A DNA stretch of 64,000 nt from Epinephelus fuscoguttatus (Eukaryota > Chordata > Actinopteri > Perciformes > Serranidae). The translations under genes were made by a program, and so were the position numbers. How positions within the stretch are numbered: the stretch's first letter is position 1; the number at the start of each line of letters is the position of its first letter. A model generated the notes under the pieces. The model was not told where the DNA came from. It was given only the letters and a program-made list of their open reading frames with translations, and made no database searches. Shown here piece after piece: positions 28,531 through 40,330 of the stretch. The stretch lies in NCBI RefSeq assembly GCF_011397635.1, contig NC_064770.1, forward strand, positions 27,111,603-27,175,602. The letters run 5' to 3'.

Positions 28531-29445
28531 CAAAGTAGGATATTACCATATAGATGTAAAATACTGTTTAAGTTTTTATTTCTTACCTTTTTCTGCTGTA
28601 TTAGTGTGTATGAATAGTGAAATGAAATTTTATAAAAGCATTTTGGCCAACTATGAATGAAGATTTTGACATTTTTATAGGCACCTTTATCGCTTTGCTT
28701 GTCGGTTGCACAGACTTTTAATGACCAATGGCACAAAAACTAAAGCGGGATATTATCAATTTAGATGCAAAAACACTGAATAATTTTTTATTTCTTACCT
28801 TTTCTGGTGTGTTTGTGTGTATAAATAGTGAAACTATTTTTTTACAACCTAGATCTGTTCTACAATAACATTTTGAGCAATTATGAATGAAGATCTGGAC
28901 ATTTTTACAGGTGCCTTTGTCGCTTTACATGTATTTTCATATATTTTTGGTTACACAGGCTTTTATTGAACAAAAGCACAAAAAAATCAAAGTGGGATAT
29001 TACCAGTTTAGATGTAAAAACACCGTATACGTTTTTATTTCTTACTTTTTCTGCTGTATTTGCGTGTATAAATAGTAAAACAATATTTCTTACAACCTAG
29101 ATTTGTTCTATAAAAACATTTTGAGCAATTATGAATAAAGATTTGGACATTTTTATAGGTGCCTGTCTCATTTTCCATGTATTTTCATGTATATTCGGTT
29201 ACACAGACTTTATGAACAAAGCCACCATAAAATCAAAGTGGGATATTATCAGTTTAGATGTAAAAACACAGTATACATTTTTTCTTTATTTATTTTTCTG
29301 TCATATTTGTGTATATTAATAGTGAAATAATATTTTTTACAATCTAGATTTGTTCTATAAAAACATTTTTGAGCAATTATAACTGAAGATTTGGACATTT
29401 TTATAGGCGCCTGTGTCATTTCTCATGTATTCTCAGTTGCTGGCA
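28531..29445. repeat. Short satellite: four tandem units of 210-248 bp
   Basis: The phrase AAAGTGGGATATTA with small variation starts at about 28531, 28741, 28988 and 29234. Each unit continues through TTTTTATTTCTTAC, CTGCTGTATTTG, ACAACCTAGATTTGTTCTAT, AAAACATTTTGAGCAATTAT, GACATTTTTATAGG and a GTTACACAG step. The first unit is shorter (about 210 bp). Open frames inside are products of the repeat, not genes. Confidence 0.85.
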
Positions 29446-29613
29446 GCTTTATTCTTTATTCGGAGTCAGTTAAGTTTATTGTTACCATGCATATAGTTTA
29501 ATGCAGCAAAAATTAACCAAAATCTACCTGGACTCCAATGTACACAAAGTGTAAACAGTTGCATAATGTGTTATAATGATATGTCAGAGGAGGTAAAGGG
29601 ATGGCAGCAACTT

Positions 29614-29637
29614 AAAAAAAAAAAAAAAAAAAAAAAT

Positions 29638-29698
<61 letters not shown>

Positions 29699-29706
29699 AT
29701 AGATAT
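29614..29706 (+). repeat. Poly(A) run followed by (AT)n and (GATA)n
   Basis: An A run at 29614-29636, then ATACATACAT, then about 30 bp of AT, then AGATAT steps. It may be the tail of a retroposon that then expanded. Confidence 0.8.
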
Positions 29707-31200
29707 ATATGATATGTTCTATTTAAAGGAAATAATTGTTAGCTTTGTCAGTGTAATCGTGCAAATATGTCAACATTTCCTGACATTACTAGATACAGAT
29801 GTCAAGGATTGAAGCAAGCATGGTGACAAAACTGACACTGCACGCTCATAGTTTAGATGCATTTGTTTCAACTTCAAGGCACTTTGTGAAAAACAAAGGC
29901 TCAACATAAATCTTAAATTTGTAGTTACAGATCTGTATTATATGAATTCTTTCTTTAATTTGGCTTTTGATCCGTTACTCTCGCTTCCTTTTTCTAAACC
30001 AGCGTCTTGCTAGAATAGTTATGTGTTCTCTCATTAACATGGCATCATGGAACTTGATTGTCAGTTTTCTTTTGTTGTACTTTTCCACCATGTAGTCATC
30101 TCTGGCAAATTTTTAGCTATGCAAATGTATGGTTAAGGTGTTGGAGCGTGCAGAGATTAAAAGAGATAAAAAGTTAATGTTGCATAATTGTACCGAGACA
30201 AAGCTAAAGCAACAGATCAGATAATAAATTTTTGCTCCAGTAAAATTAGGTCGTGGACAGGCAGTTAGGTGCCTTGAGGGCATGCAGACTTTCATCGAAA
30301 CCAAAGACATAAGTCAGCACTTTACACTACTGTCTGTCAGTGTGAACTCTGCTTTGTTTAGAATAGAGAAACCGCATTTGATGTTTTGTTCTTAATCTGG
30401 AACAAGAGAAAAGGTGATAAAGATATAGAAAGATAACCCGTAAGAAGGGTTTATAAATATAGCCTGTATATTGTGTTTTTATGTAAGATTTATTCTATAG
30501 TTGTAGGCACAGTTGGAAAAAAAACACAAGACAGACTGCTTTTTATTTTATTTTTTTTAAAGAATTTTAATAAATTTAAAATAAATTTAATTAAACCACA
30601 CACAGCCATCACATTTATTTTATACATTATGGTTCGAAAAGCAAAGGCACATAAGAAAAAACTGCAAATTAGCCCCTCTTGTATTTTATTTTATTTTTTT
30701 TACAAACATGGTACCAACAACAGACAATGAAACATTACAAGGCAATTTTGTTTTTAAAGCAACACATACAACAGCATTGAAACAAACATCGCAGTAGACC
30801 TCATAAAATATATATTATTACAGGCAAGCTATGCATTTCAAAGCCTATCTTTTTCTTATTTTTACATTGATTTCTGACTTAAGTGGCTTATATGGTTGCA
30901 TGTAAATTAAAGATTTTAATGGTCTGTAAATGCAATAAGAGATCAGGCATAACTCCAAGCAAAGTGTTTCATTACAGAATGTGAGTGTGTACATCTGCTG
31001 ACAAAAACATGTTGCAGCTGAGAGCCCAGTGAGACAAATAAATGGTTAACATCACCCAAAATAATACACCATAATCACAGTCACTTAAACATGCATGTAT
31101 GCATCGAGACATTAAAATGATATCTCAGGCTGCAGTTATTACGGTGGCATTAAAGTGAGCAGTGTGTGTGTTTGTACCGCGTGTGTTTGTGTGTGTGTGG
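29707..31200. other. Gene-free AT-rich spacer downstream of mir-24
   Basis: No coding or structured RNA signal was found. If the microRNA primary transcript is long, its 3' end falls here, but no termination site can be chosen. Confidence 0.3.
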
Positions 31201-31205
31201 AAAGG

Positions 31206-31285
31206 AGACCAGTCCCCTGTTCCTGCTGAACTGAGCCAGCCGACGTCACACACTGATTATCAGCACAGCAGGCACAGGAGACCGA
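31206..31285 (-). ncRNA. mir24: mir-24 precursor hairpin
   Basis: The minus strand contains TGGCTCAGTTCAGCAGGAAC followed by AG at 31217-31238, an exact match over 22 nt to the conserved vertebrate miR-24-3p as I know it. The facing arm at 31252-31275 (GTGCCTGCTGTGCTGATAAT, then CAGT) is a variant of miR-24-5p and pairs with it around a short loop (GTGTGACGTCGGC). miR-24 is processed from the same primary transcript as miR-23 and miR-27; it is the most 3' member here, as in other vertebrates. Seed GGCUCAG is intact. Confidence 0.95.
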
Positions 31286-31434
31286 CCCAGCATGGGGCGA
31301 GGGAGGATAGACACAGGTGACTACACACAAACACACACACACGCACACACACAGAAAAGCCAGACAGACACTGATGCTCATGCAGACATCAACAGGTGGA
31401 AGTGTAAACAAAATATGAATGCAAACACAAAGTT

Positions 31435-31435
<1 letters not shown>

Positions 31436-31465
<30 letters not shown>
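31436..31465. repeat. (CA)n microsatellite
   Basis: CA run of about 28 bp just upstream (in minus-strand sense) of mir-24, preceded by weaker CA-rich sequence at 31325-31353. Confidence 0.85.
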
Positions 31466-31472
<7 letters not shown>

Positions 31473-32240
31473 ACTGAGAGACCCTGGCAGCCAGTGATAC
31501 AAATGACGACATAGGATGACATGTTGCTCGCCCTACAGGAACAGGAGCCTTCTTCGACACTAATGAGACAGCTGACATTTAGCAGACACTGACACACTGA
31601 AGCCCCACAATTTTAGCTAATTCAACACATTACCAGTTATTATTACCAGCAGCTTCTGGGCAGTGATACCAGCTCCCATAAACCCCTTTCAGCCACAGTG
31701 CATCGCCCTTTTTTTACGCTTTCACAACACAATAGTGAGTCATCTGTGGACCACGTGCACACACTGTCGAACCCTCAACACACACGCTGTCACGGCAGAG
31801 GTGATTACGTGTGAGATTGACTTTGGTGGGCCCATAAAACCAGACTCTTTGAGTCAAACCTAGCAAATGAGGAGCGGTGCGTTTTTTTCCTCTTTATCGA
31901 CAGTTTTAAAGGGGGAAGTCTGTGATGAGCAGTTTTCACATGTCACCTGGCAACGAGATACACTATACTGTGTAATCAAGTTTCCATCCAAATTTAGCAC
32001 AAATCTTAAAAGCGAATTTCCTGGCAAGCTGCGAAAGAAAATGCAAATTTATGCACATCTCCATCCAACAGCTGTCGGCCCTAATTCTCCAGTCAGGTAC
32101 CATTAAACTGCTGCAGAGCTGAGGGTACAATGAGATAAACCAGACCTTAAACCAGTGCAGATGATGATTTAACTATGATGGAAATATGCCGTTTATGTTT
32201 GTTTCATGTACAATTTTGAGGGAGGTTACAGTGTCTTCAT

Positions 32241-33213
32241 TTAAAGGAACAGTGTTTGAGATTTAAGGGGATTTAAGGGGGGTTAGTGGTGTCTCGTGGT
32301 GAGGATCGCAGATTGCAACCAGCTGGAACTTCTCTCGGTTAGATTTCCTTCAGTGTTCATTGTTCAGGAGGTTTTTACTGGGAGGTCTGCTCCTCTCCAA
32401 AACAGACGGAGTGTGTGATTAAAACTGGTAAAGTAGTTTCACTTTACAAATCTGTGTTTCTCTCATGCAATCTGGCTCGTTGCACACGCTGTTAGCTTCA
32501 CACCTGCTAATGTGTGCTCGCCTCTTTTCTCTGATAACTTCAGATGCAGACGTCCAGGAGGTTTTTAACATGAGCCGAATTAGCCACAGAGGTCTCCTTC
32601 TCTTCACGACAAACAGATAAGGTGATTTAAACCGATAAAAATCACTGAATAAAGCAGTTTCACGTTAGAAATCAGTGTTTCTCTGACACAGTTTGGCTTG
32701 TCAGAGATGGGCCACTAGCCCAGCACCTGCTCATGTGTGCTCACCTTTATTCTCTGATAACTTAAGATCCAGACATTCAGGAGGTTTTTACCATGAGCCG
32801 AATTATCCGCAAAGATCTCTTTATCTCCAAAACAACCAGAATCAGTGATTTAAACCGATTAAAAACACTGAATAAAGCAGTTTCATGATAAAAGATCTCT
32901 GTTTTTCCAACACTCGTCATGGACAAGCTGCTAACTATGATAGCTGATATGAAAACATAAATGTCCCTATCTAGAGCCAGTGTTTGGTTTGTCCATTCTG
33001 GGCTACTGTAGAAACATGGCAGTGCAACTTGGTGATCTCTGTGAACGAGGACCTGCTACCTATGTAGAGATAAACGGCTCATTCTAGGGTAACAAATACA
33101 CAATGCTTCTTATTTTCAGATGATTGTACACTAAAGAAAACATACTTATATACTTATATTGCATTCAATTTCTGCTAATATATCTCCCTAAATCCTACAC
33201 ACTGGACCTTTAA
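32241..33213. mobile_element. TTAA-type MITE-like repeat, copy 2, inside the microRNA cluster
   Basis: The left end is TTAAAGGAACAGTGTTTGAG and the right end is AATCCTACACACTGGACCTT followed by TAA. TTAA stands at both ends (32241-32244 and 33210-33213). Inside, a unit of about 220 bp recurs (AGGAGGTTTTTAACATGAGC / CCGAATTATCCGCA / TAAAGCAGTTTCACGTTA), giving two to three partial tandem units. The element occupies most of the gap between mir-27 and mir-24. Confidence 0.75.
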
Positions 33214-33439
33214 ATTGAAAGTATCATTAAAACAGGTGGATAGAGACGCTTTAAATCTAAGGAGTTTCATATCTGGGGTCTCTAAAGGATATAAAATGGC
33301 CGTAGCTCGACCATGTGTAAGCAGCTTTTTGCAGGAGATGCTGTCATGCTCATCTGAGGTCTGGTGTTGATGTGAAGAGCAGTGGTTTAATGCAGTGCAG
33401 CCCCTCCCTGACCTTTACTCTCCTGCTGCCGGCTGCAGC

Positions 33440-33520
33440 CCTGTGGCGGCAGAACTTAACCACTGTGAACATGGCGAACACTCACTGTTCACATGTGGGT
33501 TAAGTCCTGCCGCCGCACAG
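33440..33520 (-). ncRNA. mir27: mir-27 precursor hairpin (27c-like)
   Basis: The minus strand of 33449-33469 reads TTCACAGTGGTTAAGTTCTG then C. This is miR-27-3p with T instead of C at position 11, the form I associate with fish miR-27c. The opposite arm (AGGACTTAACCCACATGTGA, then ACA; about 33486-33508) carries the compensating changes and pairs along most of its length. The strong imperfect palindrome, TGTGGCGGCAG facing CTGCCGCCGCACA, extends the stem below the mature region. It lies about 190 bp downstream of the mir-23 mature sequence on the same strand. Confidence 0.93.
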
Positions 33521-33591
33521 CCAGGTCGAGCATCTGTTCGTGACAGCATATGCAAATCAGTAACATGGGTGTGACTGTGTGTGAGTTAGCA

Positions 33592-33622
33592 AATTAGTGT
33601 GTGTGTGTGTGTGTGTGTGTGT
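33592..33622 (+). repeat. (GT)n microsatellite between mir-27 and mir-23
   Basis: GT run of about 26 bp between the two hairpins; on the transcribed minus strand it is a (CA)n tract. Confidence 0.85.
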
Positions 33623-33647
33623 ATGCTCGAGAGAGGTTGCTTTCTTC

Positions 33648-33734
33648 ATGTCAGCCATTGGAAATCCCTGGCAATGTGATTCAGTCCTGTAGTCTCAAAA
33701 ATCACTCTGCCAGGAATTCCCCTGGCCAACAGAG
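33648..33734 (-). ncRNA. mir23: mir-23 precursor hairpin
   Basis: The minus strand of 33660-33680 reads ATCACATTGCCAGGGATTTC then C, the exact miR-23-3p (miR-23a form). The 5' arm at about 33698-33721 (GGGAATTCCTGGCAGAGTGA, then TTTT) is complementary and resembles miR-23-5p. It is the most 5' member of the cluster, giving the conserved order 23-27-24. Confidence 0.95.
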
Positions 33735-36072
33735 ACGACTAGACAGTCTGTGGTGAGTGAGGGACTTGAAAGCATGCAAATACAAATAGTACACACAATA
33801 ATAAACCTCCTCCATCATTGTCATCTCTCACGTAAGATGCTCTATCCCTCATCTATACCTCTGTGTGAAAGAATTATCACAGTAGTCCGATGTGCTATGT
33901 CTTTGTCATTCACAGGTCGTAGTCACTGCGCTTTCTCAGCCCCTTGTGCACTGTATGTACGTGGTTCTCGCGACTCCCAGACTTCCCGTGGCCTCTTATA
34001 AAAATAGCTTTTCAATGACAGAATGGAGAATTAGGTTAGAAGGAAGTGGCCAGTCAAGTGGCACTCCCTTTAAAGACGTTTGCCCCGCTCTGCTCTACCC
34101 CTTTATCTGTGCCCCTTGTGTGGGGAAATTAAAAGAAAAAAAAAGAGCAGGAGAGCAGTGGGCCGTGTTTCCTCTGCTGCTGCTGCAAAAATCTCCTCAG
34201 AAATTATGAGGAAATTCCATGTCGAGTAAAGAAAGCTGATACTGTATTTATATGTTACTGCTTCTTATTAGTGCCTGTCAAATGAGACCTGATATCAACA
34301 AGCATGTGCACTCATCACCCCTGCAGCAGCAACTATTACTCTGAATTCCTTTTTGGTGATTTTTACCTGTCTGGACAGGACATATTTCCCTCATCGAGTG
34401 TCATTCCTCAAGCTCCAGATCCACACTGAGTGCAATTTGCCGTCCACTTCAAGTCTCTTTATTTTCAGCTGCATGAATATTCCACCATGTACAAGGTATG
34501 AGTCAGTGGGACACTTTTGGGGAACTCCAGACTCTAAATAAGTTTTAGCCGGCTGCCTGTTGTCACTGCGGGCCTGCTGCTGAGCTGTGCCAGGGACACA
34601 GTGAACTTGGGCCCTGTCACTACCACTGTATCACTGTTGTCACAAGTCTGCTGCAGCCAGGTCCGAGAGTTTGGAAAGAGGTTTCCGAAAATAGTACAAA
34701 AGCATCTTTAAGGAAGCTGAATGTTTTAAATACCACTCAGAGAGGTTGTATTCCAATCTCTGAGCGGCCAACCTAAAACTTGGTTGGTGCAGAATGAAAA
34801 CTCTGTTTGATGTGCAGATATTTTCTCGTTCCCTCCAGGCCAATGTTCTTTCTGTCAGACTGTGGTCAGATCAACCAATAACACCAAATTATAACCACTC
34901 AGGACACACTGTGATTTTGTTGCTGCAGGGAAGAAATTAGAAAACCGATGTTTCTTTCTCTGTCTGCTCTCTGTCTTTGTGAATGGCTGCCTTTCACACC
35001 GTCTCACAGATTACACAACATGAAGCATTCTGTTTTAGGTGTTTTTGTCACTCGATTCAAGGAAAACTACCTAAAAGTGAATCTCTGAACACTTAAGTTG
35101 TGAGCGTCTCCTTAAATTCAGTTTTATTTTATGAGATGTGCTTTATATCCCTCGGCCGGCCTCCACATGTTCACAATAAAACGTGCTGTCTCAAGAGAGA
35201 AGGTCATTTAAGGTCCCGGCACCCATCAAAGACAGTGCGCTAACTCCTTTTTAACTCCTCTCCTCCATCAAGCTAAAACCCTGTATCCCGCCATCCTTTC
35301 ATCTGGCAGTGGCGCGTCTCGTGTGTTATTTTCTCTGCCTTTTCATCTTTTCCATCGGTTTCTCTTCCCCTCCGCGTTCCCCCCGTCGAACCCGCAGCCG
35401 TTAATGTCTATGAGCTCATTCCTTCCCTTCCCCTGTAATGACGGCATTCTGGTTGACGCACGCTGTCCAACACCTCACCTCAAACACTCGCTGTGAGGAT
35501 CCCAACACGTCTCACTTTTGCATTTGGCCTGTCGTGTTTTTTGGGTGCTGCGGCGGAGCCAAGCGATCCTGTTGTTACACTTTTCTCAAATTGGATGTTT
35601 ATTATGGTTAGGAATAATGATAAGGTTCTACCATGTGGGCTGCGACTTATTGGCAGCTCGTAATTGTGCCAACGTGTTGCATCCTGATGGAGGCGTAGAA
35701 TAGGAAAATTAGTGTCACCGGGTGACGATCGGCAGCAGATGTGCCCCAGTAGAGTCAAAATGTTTTTAGAGAGCGTCTTCGTGGCTTGCAGCCTTGTGTG
35801 TGGGTGCTTTGAAGGTTTTAGGGTGTACACTTTTACGCTTTGTGTGTGTTCTGCTGAGTTTATATTCGCGCACACGACATATGGAGGCCCCAAGTGTAGA
35901 CGTGGCCACTGGCTGTTTTCTCAAACCGTCTCTCCCCTTCAGCCACAGTCCAGAATTGACATTGCCGTTTACACAAGGGCACACAGTTAAGTGGAAAAGC
36001 CTCTGTTGAGACAGCTGGATCTCAACCCCTTGTTGCTTCAACACATATCTTCTCTCTCCCTATGCCCTTGTG

Positions 36073-36106
<34 letters not shown>

Positions 36107-38500
36107 GATGCACTAAGAAATGCACACATGCTCACAGGCAAGACGCAATCTGCCTCTCCGCACATAATATGCTCACTATCAATAAACAAACACAGTTATG
36201 TCAGTGGGCTGCTGGGCAAACATGGCATGTGCGTTAGCCGGGTTCTCGCCCTGTCTCATAACCAGAAATAGTACAAATACATACCAGTCTGACATCATTC
36301 ACACCTCCGGCCTGTGAAACACTTCACAGAGCAAACAGTGAGCGGGGCTACCCATGGGCCAGCTGCACTCTGCTATTGTGCACTTTATTAATAATTAGGA
36401 ATCAAACCAAAGCCTACACAACTTTTGTATCTTTCCATTGCATCAGAGAATTTCACAGAGGGCAGTTTGTTTCCAGCCCCAGCCTCATGTGAAATCAATC
36501 TATCTAAGTCTCAAGACGTTATGTCAACACTGGGGCACAAGGGTTACAATAATGTCTGAATTCCCCTCTTAAGTGTAAATAAGGCACATTTGCTTTTTAT
36601 AATTGCTGTCGTGTCAATTACACCTCTTAAACACACACACACACACACACACACTGATGAGAGCAGAGGAAGAAATGTAACTATTAACCAGATCAGCTGA
36701 GTTCAGAAAGGAGACAAGATGAGCACACAACACATCCCAGCGACTTAAACCTAGATCTTTGAACTCACACACCTTACAGTACAGCGGCACCACACCCTGG
36801 CCCTCTTGCTACCAGACAGACTGTGCGTCTGGGTTGTGTGTGCGCATGTGAGCAAGATTGTATTTGTTTCATGTTGCGTGTGAGGGCGTAATTATTGCTG
36901 AGGCCGTGACATTCAGTGACATTCAAACAAGGACTCGCGCTCTACTATGGGCCCTCTCTGTTGCAGTTTTCCTGAATCAAAAGAGGGGGACGTTCATTGG
37001 CTGGCCTGGAATCAATGGAACGCACCACATGTGGGACATTAGTCTGAGAATAAAAAAAAAGTATTTCCAGCTCCAGATTTAAAAAAAAAAAAAAAAAAAA
37101 AAGAGAGAGAGAAGAGCTCAAAGTCTCTTCGGGCTGTAAAGCTAGCCTCAGCCCAGCCCAAGCCCGTGGTCCGCTCCCTGTAGCCCAATGCGTGTAACCC
37201 TATCCTCAGCCTGATTCGTTGCCAAACACCCTTACCACCACCAGCCCTGTACTTAGTGTACAGCCGCCCTGCTGCAACTGAACCACCACACATGCACAAA
37301 TGGATGCAGAAACTACACACACACACACACTTTTATTCCACTACGCCACGGTTTCCTGAGCCTGGGCCCATTCCTACGAATTGCTGCTGGGCACACCCAC
37401 CCACCCAGCCACACCACCAAAGCCAAGGCAGTCCTGGATCCCCACCTTCTCTCCTGCTCAAGCTCCCTCTGTCCCCTCTTTCCTCCATCCATTCATCCCT
37501 TTAGCTTTCCCTCACGGGCTTTACAATCTAATGATTCCTCGCTTTAAAAGGCAGAATAACTCCTACCTCTCTCCTCTTCCCCGTGTCTTTCGGCGTAGAG
37601 GTTATCTAAAGTCAGAGCAGAGCAAAGCAACAGATCCCTCTGCCGAACTATATTAACTCCTTTCTTCTGCGCTTCAGCTTTAATCTCCTTCAGCTCCATT
37701 TTCGCCCTCCACTGCCAAATTTCTTCTATACCAACACTCCCAGAGGAGCACTAGACAGGACGGTGGACAGGAAGACAGAGACCGCCAGCCCTGAGCTATA
37801 GCTGAGACTATTAGCTACAGTAGCTGCTGGATTCCCTTCCTTTCATGGAGGTTTGGGAGCTCACAGACTTACAGGGCCTCTGAACAATGAGAGGAATGTT
37901 TGAGCGGCTCCGGCCCTCGCTTCGCCACTACCATTACAACTCTCGGCTGCTTTTCTTGAAACTTTTTATGACCTCTGTTCTCACTCTTTGCTGCCAACGA
38001 CGCCCCGCCGAGAGGCACACAGACTGATGGACATGAAGACAGATAGATGACACGCATGTGGTAGACGGATGACGTACTGTGAGCAGACAGTTGTAAAGGA
38101 AGGCAGACAAACAGGTAGAGGCAAACTAATTATGTGGCAAGTCATTCAGACGGTTGGAAATATAATCCCTAAATCAAACAGACAAACATATAAGCAGACA
38201 GACTGACAGACATACAAGCAGACAGACAGACAGAAATTAAGCCATCTCATTCAAAGGAACTATTTACGTCTGACCTTTGTAATAGAGCCGGTCCACAGTG
38301 ACAGACCACAGATCAGGGCAATATTCCAGTGCCAATATTACAGTACATTTGAACAGCAGGCACACTTTACTGTCGCTCCGTGTGAATGTCTGTACTGATC
38401 AACAGGTTGCAGGAATTGCTGTGAAGTGAGTGTGAAGTGCCTCTCTGTGGAAGACCAGCGGTTCAAGACAAAAAAACAAACAAAAAAAAAGTCAAAGAAA
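33735..38500. other. Gene-free upstream flank of the microRNA cluster
   Basis: No protein gene can be supported over almost 5 kb. Open frames at 35480-35893 and elsewhere lack recognisable domains or splice context. A (CA)n tract lies at 36070-36103, another at 36632-36654, and an A run at 37081-37102. The primary microRNA transcript should start somewhere in or beyond this stretch on the minus strand. Confidence 0.35.
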
Positions 38501-38639
38501 AGCATACAGATCTGCCGGGTCATAAAGTCATAAAGAAATAAAACAAAAGCAACAATCTGAGAAGAGTCGGACGCGATGCTGCACCTACCTGAGACAGCAA
38601 GTTTTTACTCCTTTCCTCCGTCTCACTCTCCTCATGCCC

Positions 38640-38910
38640 TCCAGTGTCACACTCCTGAAGTTGAACTTCACAGTTGTTGTCCCCCCCCTCCCCCCTCCTC
38701 CTCCCTCTATCTCTCTCAGTGTTTGTCTGTGTCTCCCACTCTTCGTCTCGTCTCGTGGGTCTGTTTCTCCTTCGACTGTGCAGACAGGAGTGTGTGTGAA
38801 CGCGAGTGTGTCTGGGAGCCAGACAGGGTGAGAGTAAGAGAGTGGGCGGGCCCAACCCAGTGCAGGGGATTCCTTTATGACGATGTCAGAGGAGAGGAGC
38901 CCTCCCCTTC
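38640..38910 (-). promoter_or_regulatory. Candidate GC-box promoter or noncoding first exon
   Basis: This is a GC-rich island in AT-rich surroundings, with a GC box (GGGCGGGC, about 38845-38852), long pyrimidine tracts (38681-38715) and a CRE-like TGACGATGTCA. It is the most promoter-like segment upstream of the minus-strand microRNA cluster, about 5 kb from mir-23. Strand and function are inferred only; it might equally start a plus-strand noncoding RNA. Confidence 0.25.
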
Positions 38911-39554
38911 CTCCCCTCTCCTCTCCTCCCTCTCTGCTCCTCTCCTCGCCTGTGCATGGCCGTGGCTGCTGCTAGAACACAGGAAAGGGGGCAGGGAGAT
39001 AATTGGCTGCACAGCTGCTAATAAATGAGCAAAGGCTGTTTGAGTCAATAGCAGGCAGGAAGACCAGGCTGAATGTGCAGTGTTTCAGTGGACAAACACA
39101 CTGAGATGTTTGTTACACCGTCTTGTATGTTGACGATAATCTGTAGCGAGATGAAAGTTGCAGATAGTGATAATTTATCTCTTCGAATGACAGTAATCGG
39201 AGTGAACAAGACACTGTTAAATCAAGCAGCTGTTCAGATGTCAGAAAAGGCTCTCAGTGCTATGTTGCAAGTTTGTTTCGGGATGTTTGTGAAGTTCTTA
39301 AACAAGATTATGCATGTGTGTGTGCATCATGTGGATGAGTGTATTCGCAGGAAAATGATTCGTGATAAAAACATGAAACACTTTTCAAACACTTCACTAG
39401 AGAAAATGATCACCAAGGGCCCAAAGTAAGAATGAAACCAAGGTAAAAGTCATACAAACTATAATATAAAGATGAGCATTAAAATACGATTTTTAAAGAT
39501 GGCACGTGTTTAGGTTAAAGTCATATTAAGTCAGATTTTGAGCATATTTGAACA

Positions 39555-40330
39555 TTAAGGTAAGGTAAGACTTTAATGTCCCAGAGGGGCAATTTGGGAC
39601 ATAGACAGTAGCCATAAGTAAAACAAAACCGACAGCACAATACATAACACACAGAATCCAGTATCGCACCCTGTCAGGGAGAAATCATGGACAATTAGTG
39701 GTCACCAATGGTTAAGATAAGCAATAGCAGACGGGACAAAGGACAATGTGTAATGCTTAGTGCTACATTTAGGCAGGCAAAACCTCCGGCCTGATGGAAG
39801 CATGTGAAACTCAACATGGTGAGACTGAGCTTTAGATTCATGAACATATTTCTAAAATGTTCCAGTTTTATCAGGAAATCAATATTGAGTGTAAAGTGCA
39901 TTGTAGGTTGTTCCACGAGTCCGGAGCACAGAACCTAAAAGCATCATAGATTATAATTTCACTGTACACATCATCTTTCACTGTGAATAAAAATCCAACA
40001 TGCTGCATATACAGTACACATGCACTGCACACACTCATACAGCCTATATTTATCCACTCAGTATTTATTTCTTTGCAATATTTGTACTTTTATGTAGACA
40101 TTTTATTTTATTCTATTGTTGGTCATTGCTAATGTTAATTCATATTTATGTTATATTTATATAAACACATATTCTTTCTCATACTTGTGAACATAATTGT
40201 CTTGTCTATTCTTTTCCTTTATTTTCCAGCTTTGTTTGGAGCTGTTATGTCTGTTTCTGTGTAAGTACATCGAGGGCAATGCAAAACAAATACATAAAAA
40301 CTGAGTCAAGTTCCTTGTATGTGTACACAA
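39555..40330. repeat. Degenerate LINE-like sequence
   Basis: Phrases such as GACTTTAATGTCCCAGAGGG, GCAGACGGGACAAAGGACAA and CCGGCCTGATGGAAGCATGT resemble 3' ORF and UTR pieces of fish L2/Rex1-type LINEs. The sequence then turns AT-rich, ending with CCTTGTATGTGTACACAAAC. No intact frame persists. Confidence 0.4.

Noticed and set aside
35480-35893. 137-aa minus-strand open frame
   Set aside because: No domain, no splice context, no codon bias I can see, and overlapping frames on the other strand are equally long.
33750-38500. Possible mir-181c/d pair, which is near this cluster in human
   Set aside because: I looked for the ACATTCAAC seed-containing arm on both strands in the region and did not find it.
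39073-39429. 118-aa plus-strand open frame near the GC-rich island
   Set aside because: Considered as a gene start downstream of the 38.8-kb island, but it lacks any family motif and ends without a splice site or poly(A) signal nearby.
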